Source: Arcanobacterium pinnipediorum (GTDB lineage: Bacteria > Actinomycetota > Actinomycetes > Actinomycetales > Actinomycetaceae). Taken from it: a stretch of 64,000 nt of DNA. The stretch covers positions 682,001-746,000 of the forward strand of contig NZ_CP099547.1 in NCBI RefSeq assembly GCF_023973165.1. Direction: 5' to 3'. Below the pieces are notes generated by a model. The model was not told where the DNA came from. It searched no databases and worked only from the letters and a program-made list of their open reading frames with translations. The translations under genes were made by a program, and so were the position numbers. Below, piece by piece: positions 56,886 to 64,000 of this stretch; positions within the stretch are counted from its first letter, which is position 1; each line of letters begins with the position of its first letter.

Positions 56886-59480
56886 GTGGCACGGTCTGGA
56901 TCAGCCGAGAGTTCATCACGTAAACCGAAGAAACCGGTACGCACAAAAGCCGAACCAGAAACACCGGCACCGAGTGCGTCAGATCGTATTCTTGGCGGTA
57001 ATGGTGGCCGACTCTTCATACTCATCGTTCTAACCATTACCGTAGCGTTGCGTGAATGGTTTGGTTTAGCTGGCGTGATCGGTCCAGTCATCCACCACGC
57101 CACCGCAGGCATTGTTGGATTACTTTCTATCTTCGTGCCGATTGTTCTTCTCGGTATCATTGTCAAACTCTTCTGGCGCTCGCACGCCGATTCAACCCCG
57201 CGATTCATGGTTGGTATTGCGCTGGTTGTGGTTGGACTAACCGGAATGATCCATATCTTCATGGGCCAACCTATGGTTACCGACGGGTTTGCCACTATTG
57301 AAGGCGCCGGTGGCTTGGTTGGTTTCATCGTCGGAACCGGCCTAGCAAAGTTGCTATCAGTGTGGGGTGCGATACCTTCGTTGATCCTCCTCATCATGTA
57401 CGCACTCTTATTTGCCACCGGAACCTCAATCAAAGACATTATCGATTGGGTGGCCAACAAGCGTGCCCAGCGAGCCGAATTCGAGCCAGAACACTCCCCG
57501 TCACTTCCTTTCGATCATCCCGAAGATATCGATAACGACGACGAACCGGTTTCGCGGTTGCGCCGGCCACGGAAAAAATCACGCGCTGACGAAGATAGCC
57601 AACTTCGCAACTCAGGCAGCGGTGATAAACCGCGAAACGTTGCAACCAAGCCAGCTCCACGTGCACTGCCAGCCCAACCAGTGAGCGAACCGGATCGCAA
57701 ACCGCCACATCCAGAGCCACTGCCAGAACGCATCGAGCAACTTGAACTGGCCTCAAATATCACCTACACCTTGCCTTCGCTGGAAATGCTCAAACAAGGA
57801 CCGCCACATTTGGAACGCTCGGCTGTCAACGACAAAGTAGTTGAGTCGCTAACCCGAGTATTTTCCGAATTCGCTATCGACGCCGAAGTGACTGGATTTT
57901 CGCGCGGACCAACAGTAACCCAGTATGAAGTTGAGCTCGGCCCGGGCGTCAAGGTCGATAAGATCGAGTCACTATCAAAGAACATCGCCTACGCGGTGGC
58001 ATCTTCAGACGTTCGTATTCTCTCTCCGATCCCTGGGAAGTCGGCTGTTGGTATTGAAATTCCCAATGCCGATCGTGAAACTGTTCTCCTTGGCGACGTA
58101 CTACGTTCGTCTGTGGCACGCAAACAACACCATCCGCTCGTCGTCGGTGTCGGAAAAAATGTTGGCGGGCAATACGTCGTCGCCAACCTTTCGAAGATGC
58201 CGCACTTGCTTGTGGCCGGTGCTACCGGAGCTGGTAAGTCCTCGTTTATTAATTCGATGATCACCTCGATTATGGTGCGGGCAACTCCAGAACAGGTTCG
58301 TATGATTTTGGTTGATCCCAAGCGAGTGGAATTAACTATCTATGCTGGTATCCCACACCTGATTACCCCCATTATCACCAATCCCAAGAAGGCTGCTGAA
58401 GCGCTGGAATGGGTTGTGCGTGAGATGGATCAACGCTATGACGATCTTGCTGCCTATGGGTTTAAGCATATCGACGACTTCAACGCTGCTGTGAAATCCG
58501 GGAAAGTAACGGCCCACGAAGGTTCGCAACGTAACCTGCAACCATATCCTTATCTGCTCGTCGTCGTCGACGAACTCGCAGATTTAATGATGGTTGCTCC
58601 GCGTGACGTTGAAGCCTCTATTCAACGCATCACTCAACTTGCGCGAGCAGCCGGGATTCATCTAGTGCTTGCTACTCAGCGCCCATCAGTAGATGTTGTC
58701 ACTGGTCTGATTAAGGCTAATGTTCCCTCGCGCCTGGCATTTTCGACGTCGTCGGCCACAGATTCGCGCACGATTCTTGATTCGGTGGGTGCCGAAAAAC
58801 TTATCGGAATGGGAGATGCGTTGTTTGCGCCAGCTGGTTCGATGAAACCGATGCGTGTGCAAGGCGCGTGGGTTGATGAAGAAGAAATCAGCGCTACGGT
58901 CAAACATGTTAAAGCTCAAATGCGCCCCACCTATAGGGATGACGTCATTCCAAAGCCTGGCGAAGCAAAGAAAGTCGATGATGAAATCGGAGACGATCTC
59001 GATGTCTTGCTCCAAGCTGCAGAACTTGTTGTCAATACCCAGTTCGGTTCGACGTCGATGCTACAGCGCAAGTTGCGTATCGGTTTTGCCAAAGCAGGGC
59101 GGATGATGGATTTGCTGGAATCGCGTGAAATCGTGGGTCCAGGCACTGGTGGAAAGGCGCGCGATGTGCTGGTTACCCCAGATCAACTTGATGACGTCAT
59201 TGCCTTAATTAAGGGCGAAGATGTTGATTTGTCTGCGCCTAAAGACGATCAGGGCAATGACGAGGTGGATAACGTTGGCACCCAAATCGTTGACAGTCGC
59301 GTGTATGCCGATGCCGATCTCGATACCGATTCTGCCACGGTTGTGATGCCATCTCAGCGCTACGAGAATGATCCGTTAGAGGCAACTAGCGAAATCCCGA
59401 TTGCGCAAAACTGGTACGACGATGAGCAAGACGACGAAGGTGAATCTGGCGAAGACGCTTGGCAGCTAACTGGCCGGTGA
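56886..59480 (+). CDS. ftsK: DNA translocase FtsK
   Basis: FtsK pumps DNA at the division septum and helps resolve chromosome dimers. The 864-residue protein has four or five membrane helices in the first 180 residues, an acidic/basic linker, and the motor domain with Walker A GATGAGKSS (about 445-453) and Walker B-like VVVDELADLMM, then ATQRPSVDVVTGLIKAN. The C-terminal gamma winged-helix reads LLQAAELVVNTQFGSTSMLQ. A GTG at 56886 is chosen because of AGGAGG just upstream. Confidence 0.95.
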   Translation: MARSGSAESSSRKPKKPVRTKAEPETPAPSASDRILGGNGGRLFILIVLTITVALREWFGLAGVIGPVIHHATAGIVGLLSIFVPIVLLGIIVKLFWRSHADSTPRFMVGIALVVVGLTGMIHIFMGQPMVTDGFATIEGAGGLVGFIVGTGLAKLLSVWGAIPSLILLIMYALLFATGTSIKDIIDWVANKRAQRAEFEPEHSPSLPFDHPEDIDNDDEPVSRLRRPRKKSRADEDSQLRNSGSGDKPRNVATKPAPRALPAQPVSEPDRKPPHPEPLPERIEQLELASNITYTLPSLEMLKQGPPHLERSAVNDKVVESLTRVFSEFAIDAEVTGFSRGPTVTQYEVELGPGVKVDKIESLSKNIAYAVASSDVRILSPIPGKSAVGIEIPNADRETVLLGDVLRSSVARKQHHPLVVGVGKNVGGQYVVANLSKMPHLLVAGATGAGKSSFINSMITSIMVRATPEQVRMILVDPKRVELTIYAGIPHLITPIITNPKKAAEALEWVVREMDQRYDDLAAYGFKHIDDFNAAVKSGKVTAHEGSQRNLQPYPYLLVVVDELADLMMVAPRDVEASIQRITQLARAAGIHLVLATQRPSVDVVTGLIKANVPSRLAFSTSSATDSRTILDSVGAEKLIGMGDALFAPAGSMKPMRVQGAWVDEEEISATVKHVKAQMRPTYRDDVIPKPGEAKKVDDEIGDDLDVLLQAAELVVNTQFGSTSMLQRKLRIGFAKAGRMMDLLESREIVGPGTGGKARDVLVTPDQLDDVIALIKGEDVDLSAPKDDQGNDEVDNVGTQIVDSRVYADADLDTDSATVVMPSQRYENDPLEATSEIPIAQNWYDDEQDDEGESGEDAWQLTGR

Positions 59481-59533
59481 AGCTTTTCGGTGCGTTGGTG
59501 ACATATCTGTGAGAAAAGCTTTATGATAGAAGC

Positions 59534-60106
59534 GTGAAAGAAAAGCGCATCTCAAATTTTAATATCGCTAACGTGCTCACGGTTATTCGACTGATTCTCG
59601 TGCCATTATTTATCGTGGCTTTTATCGAAGATACTGATCCGCGGCGCTGGTTGGCGTGGGGAATCTTTGCGATTGCTGCTTTTACAGATAAGCTCGATGG
59701 TCATTATGCGCGCAAGTACAATATGGTGACCAATTTCGGAAAGCTCGCTGATTCCATTGCGGATAAGGCGCTGATTATTTCCGGACTTTTGTTGCTGTCA
59801 TGGCATGAACGCCTGTGGTGGTGGGTGACGATCGTGTTTATTGTGCGCGAATTTGGCATCACCTTTATGCGTATGGTTATGGTCAAGAAAAAGGTCATGG
59901 CTGCCGGAATGGGCGGCAAGATCAAGATGGTTGCGCAATCATTCGGTATTGCGGGTCTGATTTTGCCGTGGCATACATTTTTACCGCTGGGTTTTGCGCA
60001 ATTCTTGGTTTATGCATCCTATGGTTTGATCGGGATTGGCCTCGTATTCGCTATTAGTAGTGCGGTGGAGTATATTCTTGAGGCTCGTAAAATTACCCGG
60101 CCCTAA
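59534..60106 (+). CDS. pgsA: CDP-diacylglycerol-glycerol-3-phosphate 3-phosphatidyltransferase
   Basis: PgsA makes phosphatidylglycerol phosphate from the product of CdsA. The CDP-alcohol phosphotransferase motif D-x2-D-G-x2-A-R-x8-G-x3-D-x3-D is fully present (DKLDGHYARKYNMV, then FGKLADSIAD). Four to six helices fit the family. Start is GTG. The order ftsK-pgsA-cinA-clgR is a known actinobacterial cluster. Confidence 0.92.
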   Translation: MKEKRISNFNIANVLTVIRLILVPLFIVAFIEDTDPRRWLAWGIFAIAAFTDKLDGHYARKYNMVTNFGKLADSIADKALIISGLLLLSWHERLWWWVTIVFIVREFGITFMRMVMVKKKVMAAGMGGKIKMVAQSFGIAGLILPWHTFLPLGFAQFLVYASYGLIGIGLVFAISSAVEYILEARKITRP

Positions 60107-60123
60107 CATGCGGGGTAGTATCT

Positions 60124-60612
60124 GTGGATGATAAACGAGAGAAGTTAGCACAAGCAGTGCTAGATCATTGCGCGGCACAAGGCTTGACACTAGCGGTTGC
60201 AGAGTCGCTCACTGGCGGTGAATTGGCTAGTACTCTGGTGTCAATCCCCGGTGCGTCCCGCGTTTTTCGAGGTGCGGCGGTGACCTACGCGACTGACTCC
60301 AAAGCTAGTGTTTTAGGTGTTGACGCGCAACGTTTGGCGCGCTGTGGTCCAGTAGACGAAGAAGTTGCCAAACAAATGGCCAGCGGTGTAGGTGCGTTAT
60401 TTGATTCTGATCTCGCGCTCGCCACAACTGGAGTTGCTGGACCTGGCCCTGCAGACGGGCACAACCCAGGTCATGTGTGGATTGGGCTGTGGCGACGGGG
60501 CATAGGCGCACAAGCCTTCGTCTATGATTTTTCCGGAGATAGGGCGGATGTGAGACATCATACAGTGATAGCTAGTTTATCGCGGATTCTAGCGGTTCTG
60601 GAACGTGATTGA
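60124..60612 (+). CDS. cinA: CinA C-terminal-type nicotinamide-nucleotide amidase
   Basis: A 162-residue CinA domain without the N-terminal molybdopterin-like half. AESLTGGELASTLVSIPGAS and TTGVAGPGPADGHNPGHVW are the family signatures. Family members deamidate NMN (PncC). It begins 17 bases after pgsA with a GTG. Confidence 0.9.
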   Translation: MDDKREKLAQAVLDHCAAQGLTLAVAESLTGGELASTLVSIPGASRVFRGAAVTYATDSKASVLGVDAQRLARCGPVDEEVAKQMASGVGALFDSDLALATTGVAGPGPADGHNPGHVWIGLWRRGIGAQAFVYDFSGDRADVRHHTVIASLSRILAVLERD

Positions 60613-60744
60613 GAGCTATTTCAGGCGCTATTCAGGCAATTCACAGGTTGGCTTGGGAAGATATTTACATCAAGAGGCGTTGAGCTTATTGATGAAAGCT
60701 AAAGCCGAGAGCTAAACAACTTGGCAAGAAGAGGTTAAATAAAG

Positions 60745-61098
60745 ATGACTATGAATGACACGACCCGCGAAACAGTCCTATTCCGTCGTGAATTAGGTGA
60801 AGTGCTTCGTGAGTACCGTCAGCGTCAGGGGCGCACGTTGCGTGAAGTTTCTTCTGATGCTCGAGTCTCACTCGGTTACCTTTCAGAAGTTGAACGTGGC
60901 CAGAAGGAAGCGTCCTCTGAATTGCTACAATCGATTTCGATGGCATTGAACGTGCCAATGAGTCATGTGTTACGCCTTGTTGCTGATCGCATTGACATTG
61001 CCGAAGGTCGTATCCCACCGATGATGCGCAAGCCTCGTATTCCAGATTCTGTTCCAGAGTCAATCGTTCGTGCTGAGTTAGCTGCTATGCGTGGCTAA
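60745..61098 (+). CDS. clgR: XRE-type transcription regulator, ClgR-like
   Basis: A 117-residue regulator with a single helix-turn-helix: [20 protein letters not shown] and [20 protein letters not shown]. Position after pgsA and cinA and before recA is that of ClgR, the activator of clp protease genes in corynebacteria, mycobacteria and streptomycetes. Short C-terminal tail, as in the family. AGAGG precedes the ATG. Whether it controls clp genes here is inference. Confidence 0.85.
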   Translation: MTMNDTTRETVLFRRELGEVLREYRQRQGRTLREVSSDARVSLGYLSEVERGQKEASSELLQSISMALNVPMSHVLRLVADRIDIAEGRIPPMMRKPRIPDSVPESIVRAELAAMRG

Positions 61099-61100
61099 AC

Positions 61101-61337
61101 ATGAAGCACACCGAGTTTTGGCAGTGTGTTGAGCGAGCTTTTCCAGATGGATTAGGCCACGGATTAGTACAGGATCTGGTTTTGCCAGAGCTTGGTTCGC
61201 GAACCGCACAGCAAGCTTTAGAAGATCATATTGATCCACAAATTGTGTGGAGTGCATTGCGCAAAACTATGGATCTTCCCGAAAAATTCGATTTTCTACA
61301 CAAGATTCATCCGCGTGATGTGAATCTTGATCTGTAA
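61101..61337 (+). CDS. DUF3046 protein
   Basis: A 78-residue acidic protein, MKHTEFWQCVERAFPDGLGH at its start. It is the small protein regularly found between clgR and recA in actinobacteria. Function unknown. It starts two bases after the clgR stop and is followed by a strong terminator. Confidence 0.88.
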   Translation: MKHTEFWQCVERAFPDGLGHGLVQDLVLPELGSRTAQQALEDHIDPQIVWSALRKTMDLPEKFDFLHKIHPRDVNLDL

Positions 61338-61339
61338 GA

Positions 61340-61370
61340 AAAGGCGGATGACTTTATGTCATCCGCCTTT
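61340..61370 (+). terminator. Terminator after DUF3046 gene
   Basis: A perfect 13-bp stem pairs 61340-61352 with 61358-61370, with a 5-base loop, ending in CCTTTCTTG. It separates the clgR unit from recA. Confidence 0.88.
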
Positions 61371-61473
61371 CTTGTTGTGTGGTGGCCAGGTGTAGGCAAA
61401 TAGTTGCCCGAATATGGCTGATCACAGATGTGTGGCCGTTGTGGTAGCAGAGCGCTGGAGTGTCGAGTGGAAA

Positions 61474-61489
61474 TCGAACAAGTGTTCGG
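61474..61489 (+). promoter_or_regulatory. LexA (SOS) box of recA
   Basis: TCGAACAAGTGTTCGG matches the actinobacterial LexA site TCGAAC-N4-GTTCGA at all but the last base. It lies 175 bases before recA, in a 290-bp gap with no other gene, so DNA damage should induce recA. Confidence 0.88.
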
Positions 61490-61663
61490 TTAATGTTGTC
61501 CACGGAACGCGTTGATAGGTATGTCTTTCCACAGATATATCTATGTCATCGTTTTATGTCGGAGGTCAGGCATAAGCTGTTCTCACGAGGTTCTCGGAGA
61601 GGGAGCCTTGTGTGAGTGACCTGTTCTGTTCATTAATTACTATCACGGATGTGAGGAAGCTAG

Positions 61664-62710
61664 ATGGCTGCACAAAACAAGGAAGCGCGTACTAAAGCGC
61701 TAGAAACTGCTCTTGGTCAGATCGATCGGCAGTTTGGTAAAGGCTCAGCTATGCGGTTAGGGGATGCGCCGCCGCAGCGTGTTGCAGTTATTCCTACTGG
61801 ATCTCTTGCTCTCGATGTTGCACTAGGAATCGGCGGCTTACCTCGCGGACGAGTGGTAGAAGTTTATGGTCCAGAATCGTCAGGAAAAACAACTGTTGCA
61901 TTGCATGCAGTTGCCAATGCACAAAAAATGGGAGGCATTGCTGCGTTTATTGATGCAGAGCACGCCTTGGATCCCGAATATGCTAAAAAGCTCGGCGTAG
62001 ATACTGATGCTCTCATTGTTTCTCAACCTGATACGGGCGAACAGGCACTCGAGATTGCGGATATGCTTATTCGCTCTGGAGCTTTAGATATTATTGTTAT
62101 TGATTCGGTGGCAGCGCTTGTTCCGAAGGCTGAAATTGAAGGTGAGATGGGCGATTCGCACGTTGGTTTGCAGGCTCGTCTTATGTCACAAGCGTTGCGT
62201 AAGCTCACTGGTGCGCTTTCGGCTGCGGGCACTACTGCGATCTTTATTAATCAGTTGCGAGAAAAAATTGGCGTTTTCTATGGGAATCCAGAAACAACGA
62301 CCGGTGGAAAAGCGCTAAAGTTTTATGCGTCGGTTCGCTTGGATGTTCGTCGCATTGAAACGCTCAAGGAAGGATCTACTCCGGTAGGTAACCGTACGCG
62401 TGTCAAAGTTGTGAAGAACAAGATGGCACCACCTTTTAAGCAGGCGGAATTCGATATCCTCTACGGCAAAGGTATTTCTTCTGAGGGTGGCATTATTGAT
62501 CTCGCTGTGGATACCGGAATCGTGCGTCGCTCTGGGTCATGGTACACCTACGAAGGTGATCAACTTGGCCAGGGCAAAGAAAAGGCGCGGCAGTTTTTGT
62601 TAGATAATCCGGAAATTTCTGATGAGATCGAGCGCAAAGTTTTGGCCTCGATCGGTATTGAGAAAGACGGCACGCCGATCGAAGATCCTGAGCAAGCTCC
62701 AGAATTGTAG
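61664..62710 (+). CDS. recA: Recombinase RecA
   Basis: RecA forms filaments on single-stranded DNA, drives strand exchange and triggers LexA self-cleavage. The 348-residue protein has Walker [10 protein letters not shown] (69-77), the [15 protein letters not shown] loop, [20 protein letters not shown] and [20 protein letters not shown]. There is no intein. An ATG at 61664 gives the usual N-terminus [17 protein letters not shown]. recX follows after a hairpin. Confidence 0.98.
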   Translation: MAAQNKEARTKALETALGQIDRQFGKGSAMRLGDAPPQRVAVIPTGSLALDVALGIGGLPRGRVVEVYGPESSGKTTVALHAVANAQKMGGIAAFIDAEHALDPEYAKKLGVDTDALIVSQPDTGEQALEIADMLIRSGALDIIVIDSVAALVPKAEIEGEMGDSHVGLQARLMSQALRKLTGALSAAGTTAIFINQLREKIGVFYGNPETTTGGKALKFYASVRLDVRRIETLKEGSTPVGNRTRVKVVKNKMAPPFKQAEFDILYGKGISSEGGIIDLAVDTGIVRRSGSWYTYEGDQLGQGKEKARQFLLDNPEISDEIERKVLASIGIEKDGTPIEDPEQAPEL

Positions 62711-62719
62711 AAGTGACGT

Positions 62720-62752
62720 GTGAGGTAACGTCTGTAGAAATTGTTACCTCAC
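62720..62752 (+). terminator. Hairpin between recA and recX
   Basis: A perfect 10-bp stem pairs 62720-62729 with 62743-62752. It lacks a T run, so it probably lowers rather than stops read-through into recX. Confidence 0.6.
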
Positions 62753-62771
62753 CTCGATGCGGGGAATAAGT

Positions 62772-63356
62772 ATGGTTGACTATGCTCACGATGCAGATGA
62801 AAAACCTCTACGGCGTAGCTATCGTTCGGCCAGTGAAGTTGCGCAGCGAAAAATAGAACGGGCACGAGCTCGCAGTGAGGAAGAGTGGGTGCAGTACGCG
62901 AAAGACTTATGCTATCGGCAGCTAGGGATGATGGAACGATCTGTTGCCCAACTACGCCAGTCTATGGAGCGTAATCTTGTACCAGCCCATATTGTGCAAT
63001 CGACGCTAGAAGCTTTTATCGAAGCTGATCTTGTTAACGATAAGCGCTTTGCAATGATGTTTGTACGATCAAAATTTGCTGAAAAGACGATTTCACGCCG
63101 TGGTCTACATCAAGAGCTATCCCGGCGTGGAATCAGCCCTGAGCTTGCACGTCGTGCTCTTGAACAGATCGATGATGAAGATGAGCGGCAAGCTGCACTC
63201 GAGTTTGCACGGCGTAAGATTCGGACGATGCGCACGGAAGAGCAACATGTTGCTAAACGGCGGTTGTATAGTGCGTTAGCTCGGCGTGGATTTTGTGCTG
63301 ACCATATCAATCATGCGTTGAGCCAGGCGCTGGAAACACTTGAGATAGATATATAG
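62772..63356 (+). CDS. recX: Regulatory protein RecX
   Basis: RecX binds and restrains RecA filaments. The 194-residue protein is made of helical triplets with DLCYRQLGMMERSVAQLRQS, ADLVNDKRFAMMFVRSKFAE and HQELSRRGISPELARRALEQ, the family pattern. The ATG at 62772 follows GGGGAATAAG; the ATG at 62757 lies without a site. It follows recA as in most actinobacteria. Confidence 0.93.
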   Translation: MVDYAHDADEKPLRRSYRSASEVAQRKIERARARSEEEWVQYAKDLCYRQLGMMERSVAQLRQSMERNLVPAHIVQSTLEAFIEADLVNDKRFAMMFVRSKFAEKTISRRGLHQELSRRGISPELARRALEQIDDEDERQAALEFARRKIRTMRTEEQHVAKRRLYSALARRGFCADHINHALSQALETLEIDI

Positions 63357-63449
63357 TGCGGTTAAAATCGCACCCAGTTCAAGGTGCTTGTCGATAATAC
63401 CTCTATTAGACTGACCGGTTGTAGAACGTAAGAGATGGATGGGCAATCG

Positions 63450-64000
63450 ATGCATAATATACAGGGAAGTTCAGATATAAAGACTTATGCTGTGCGCACT
63501 CTCGGGTGTCAGATGAATGTGCATGATTCTGAGCGACTAGCAGGATTGTTGGATTCTGCTGGGGTAGTACCTGTAGAACTGGTACCTGAAAAGGCTGCTC
63601 GGGCAACTGAAGCTGGTGATCAAGGAGCCGATATTCTTGTTATCAATACCTGCTCAGTTCGTGAAAACGCAGCAAATAAGCTCTTTGGACATCTTGGCCA
63701 ACTCAAAGCTGTCAAAGATGCTCGCCCCGGTATGCAGATCGCAGTAGGAGGATGTTTAGCCCAGCAGCTCCGTGAAGGTATTGTCGAACGCGCGCCGTGG
63801 GTAGATGTTGTTCTTGGTACCCATAATCTTGATGTTCTGCCAGCTTTGCTCGAACGGGCTCGGCATAATAACAAAGCTGCAGTCGAAATCGAAGAAGCAC
63901 TCAAAGTTTTCCCATCAACCCTGCCAACCCATCGCGAATCTGTATATGCAGGATGGGTATCGATCTCAGTGGGTTGTAACAATACATGTACATTTTGTAT
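63450..64000 (+). CDS. miaB: tRNA methylthiotransferase MiaB, N-terminal part (runs off the window)
   Basis: MiaB adds a methylthio group to i6A37 of tRNAs. The N-terminal cluster cysteines are visible in [20 protein letters not shown] and [20 protein letters not shown], with a third in GGCLAQQ. The radical SAM motif begins at the very end as CNNTCTFC. An in-frame ATG at 63435 would add five residues. About 183 residues are in the window. Confidence 0.95.
   Translation, partial: MHNIQGSSDIKTYAVRTLGCQMNVHDSERLAGLLDSAGVVPVELVPEKAARATEAGDQGADILVINTCSVRENAANKLFGHLGQLKAVKDARPGMQIAVGGCLAQQLREGIVERAPWVDVVLGTHNLDVLPALLERARHNNKAAVEIEEALKVFPSTLPTHRESVYAGWVSISVGCNNTCTFC

Overview
The window reads as chromosomal DNA from a moderately low-GC actinomycete. 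I infer an Arcanobacterium/Trueperella-like member of Actinomycetaceae; this rests on gene order and protein flavour, not on a marker gene. Supporting signs are the orders frr-cdsA-rlmN, dxr-M50 protease-ispG-GNAT-proS, rimP-nusA-ylxR-infB-rbfA-truB, rpsO-pnp-M16 peptidase, rnj, and ftsK-pgsA-cinA-clgR-DUF3046-recA-recX-miaB. There is also an actinobacterial-type LexA box in front of recA, and many GTG/TTG starts.

The core runs almost entirely on the plus strand, with genes that overlap or nearly touch. Positions 1-9243 hold lipid and isoprenoid precursor synthesis, a site-2-type protease and prolyl-tRNA synthetase. Positions 10487-16907 are the translation and RNA operon. Positions 27446-39965 carry ribF, rpsO, pnp, an M16 peptidase and RNase J. 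Positions 56886-64000 carry chromosome segregation, phospholipid synthesis, the Clp-type regulator, recombination and tRNA modification.

Three accessory blocks interrupt this core. (1) Positions 17060-26950, between truB and ribF, hold six tandem paralogous lipoproteins with four conserved cysteines, a secreted I36-type inhibitor-like protein, and an adaptor/ATPase/permease export system. The block is bracketed by two 72-bp terminator repeats that differ at one base. (2) Positions 28545-31540, between ribF and rpsO, hold a secreted protein, an ABC ATPase and two membrane proteins. The first and last of these four genes each need a one-base correction next to a homopolymer. (3) Positions about 40000-56750, between rnj and ftsK, form an insertion-sequence-rich island. 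On its left are a broken iron-type ABC transporter, a degenerate IS30-type element and an IS3-type element. In the middle is a small cassette of a 25-residue peptide, a SPASM-domain protein lacking its radical SAM core, and an ABC exporter. On its right are a RhuM-family gene and a nuclease-methylase-specificity restriction-modification gene, then a histidine kinase cut off by an IS.

The strongest lead is the restriction-modification locus. A run of seven G at 53624-53630 ends the large nuclease/methylase/first-specificity protein just before a second specificity domain in another frame. One extra G would fuse both domains, which is the design of a phase-variable restriction-modification enzyme. 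The same gene is split near its start by an IS3-type element with a clear CTT target duplication. The tandem lipoprotein array and the SPASM/peptide/exporter cassette are the next most interesting systems. No rRNA, tRNA or CRISPR array was seen.
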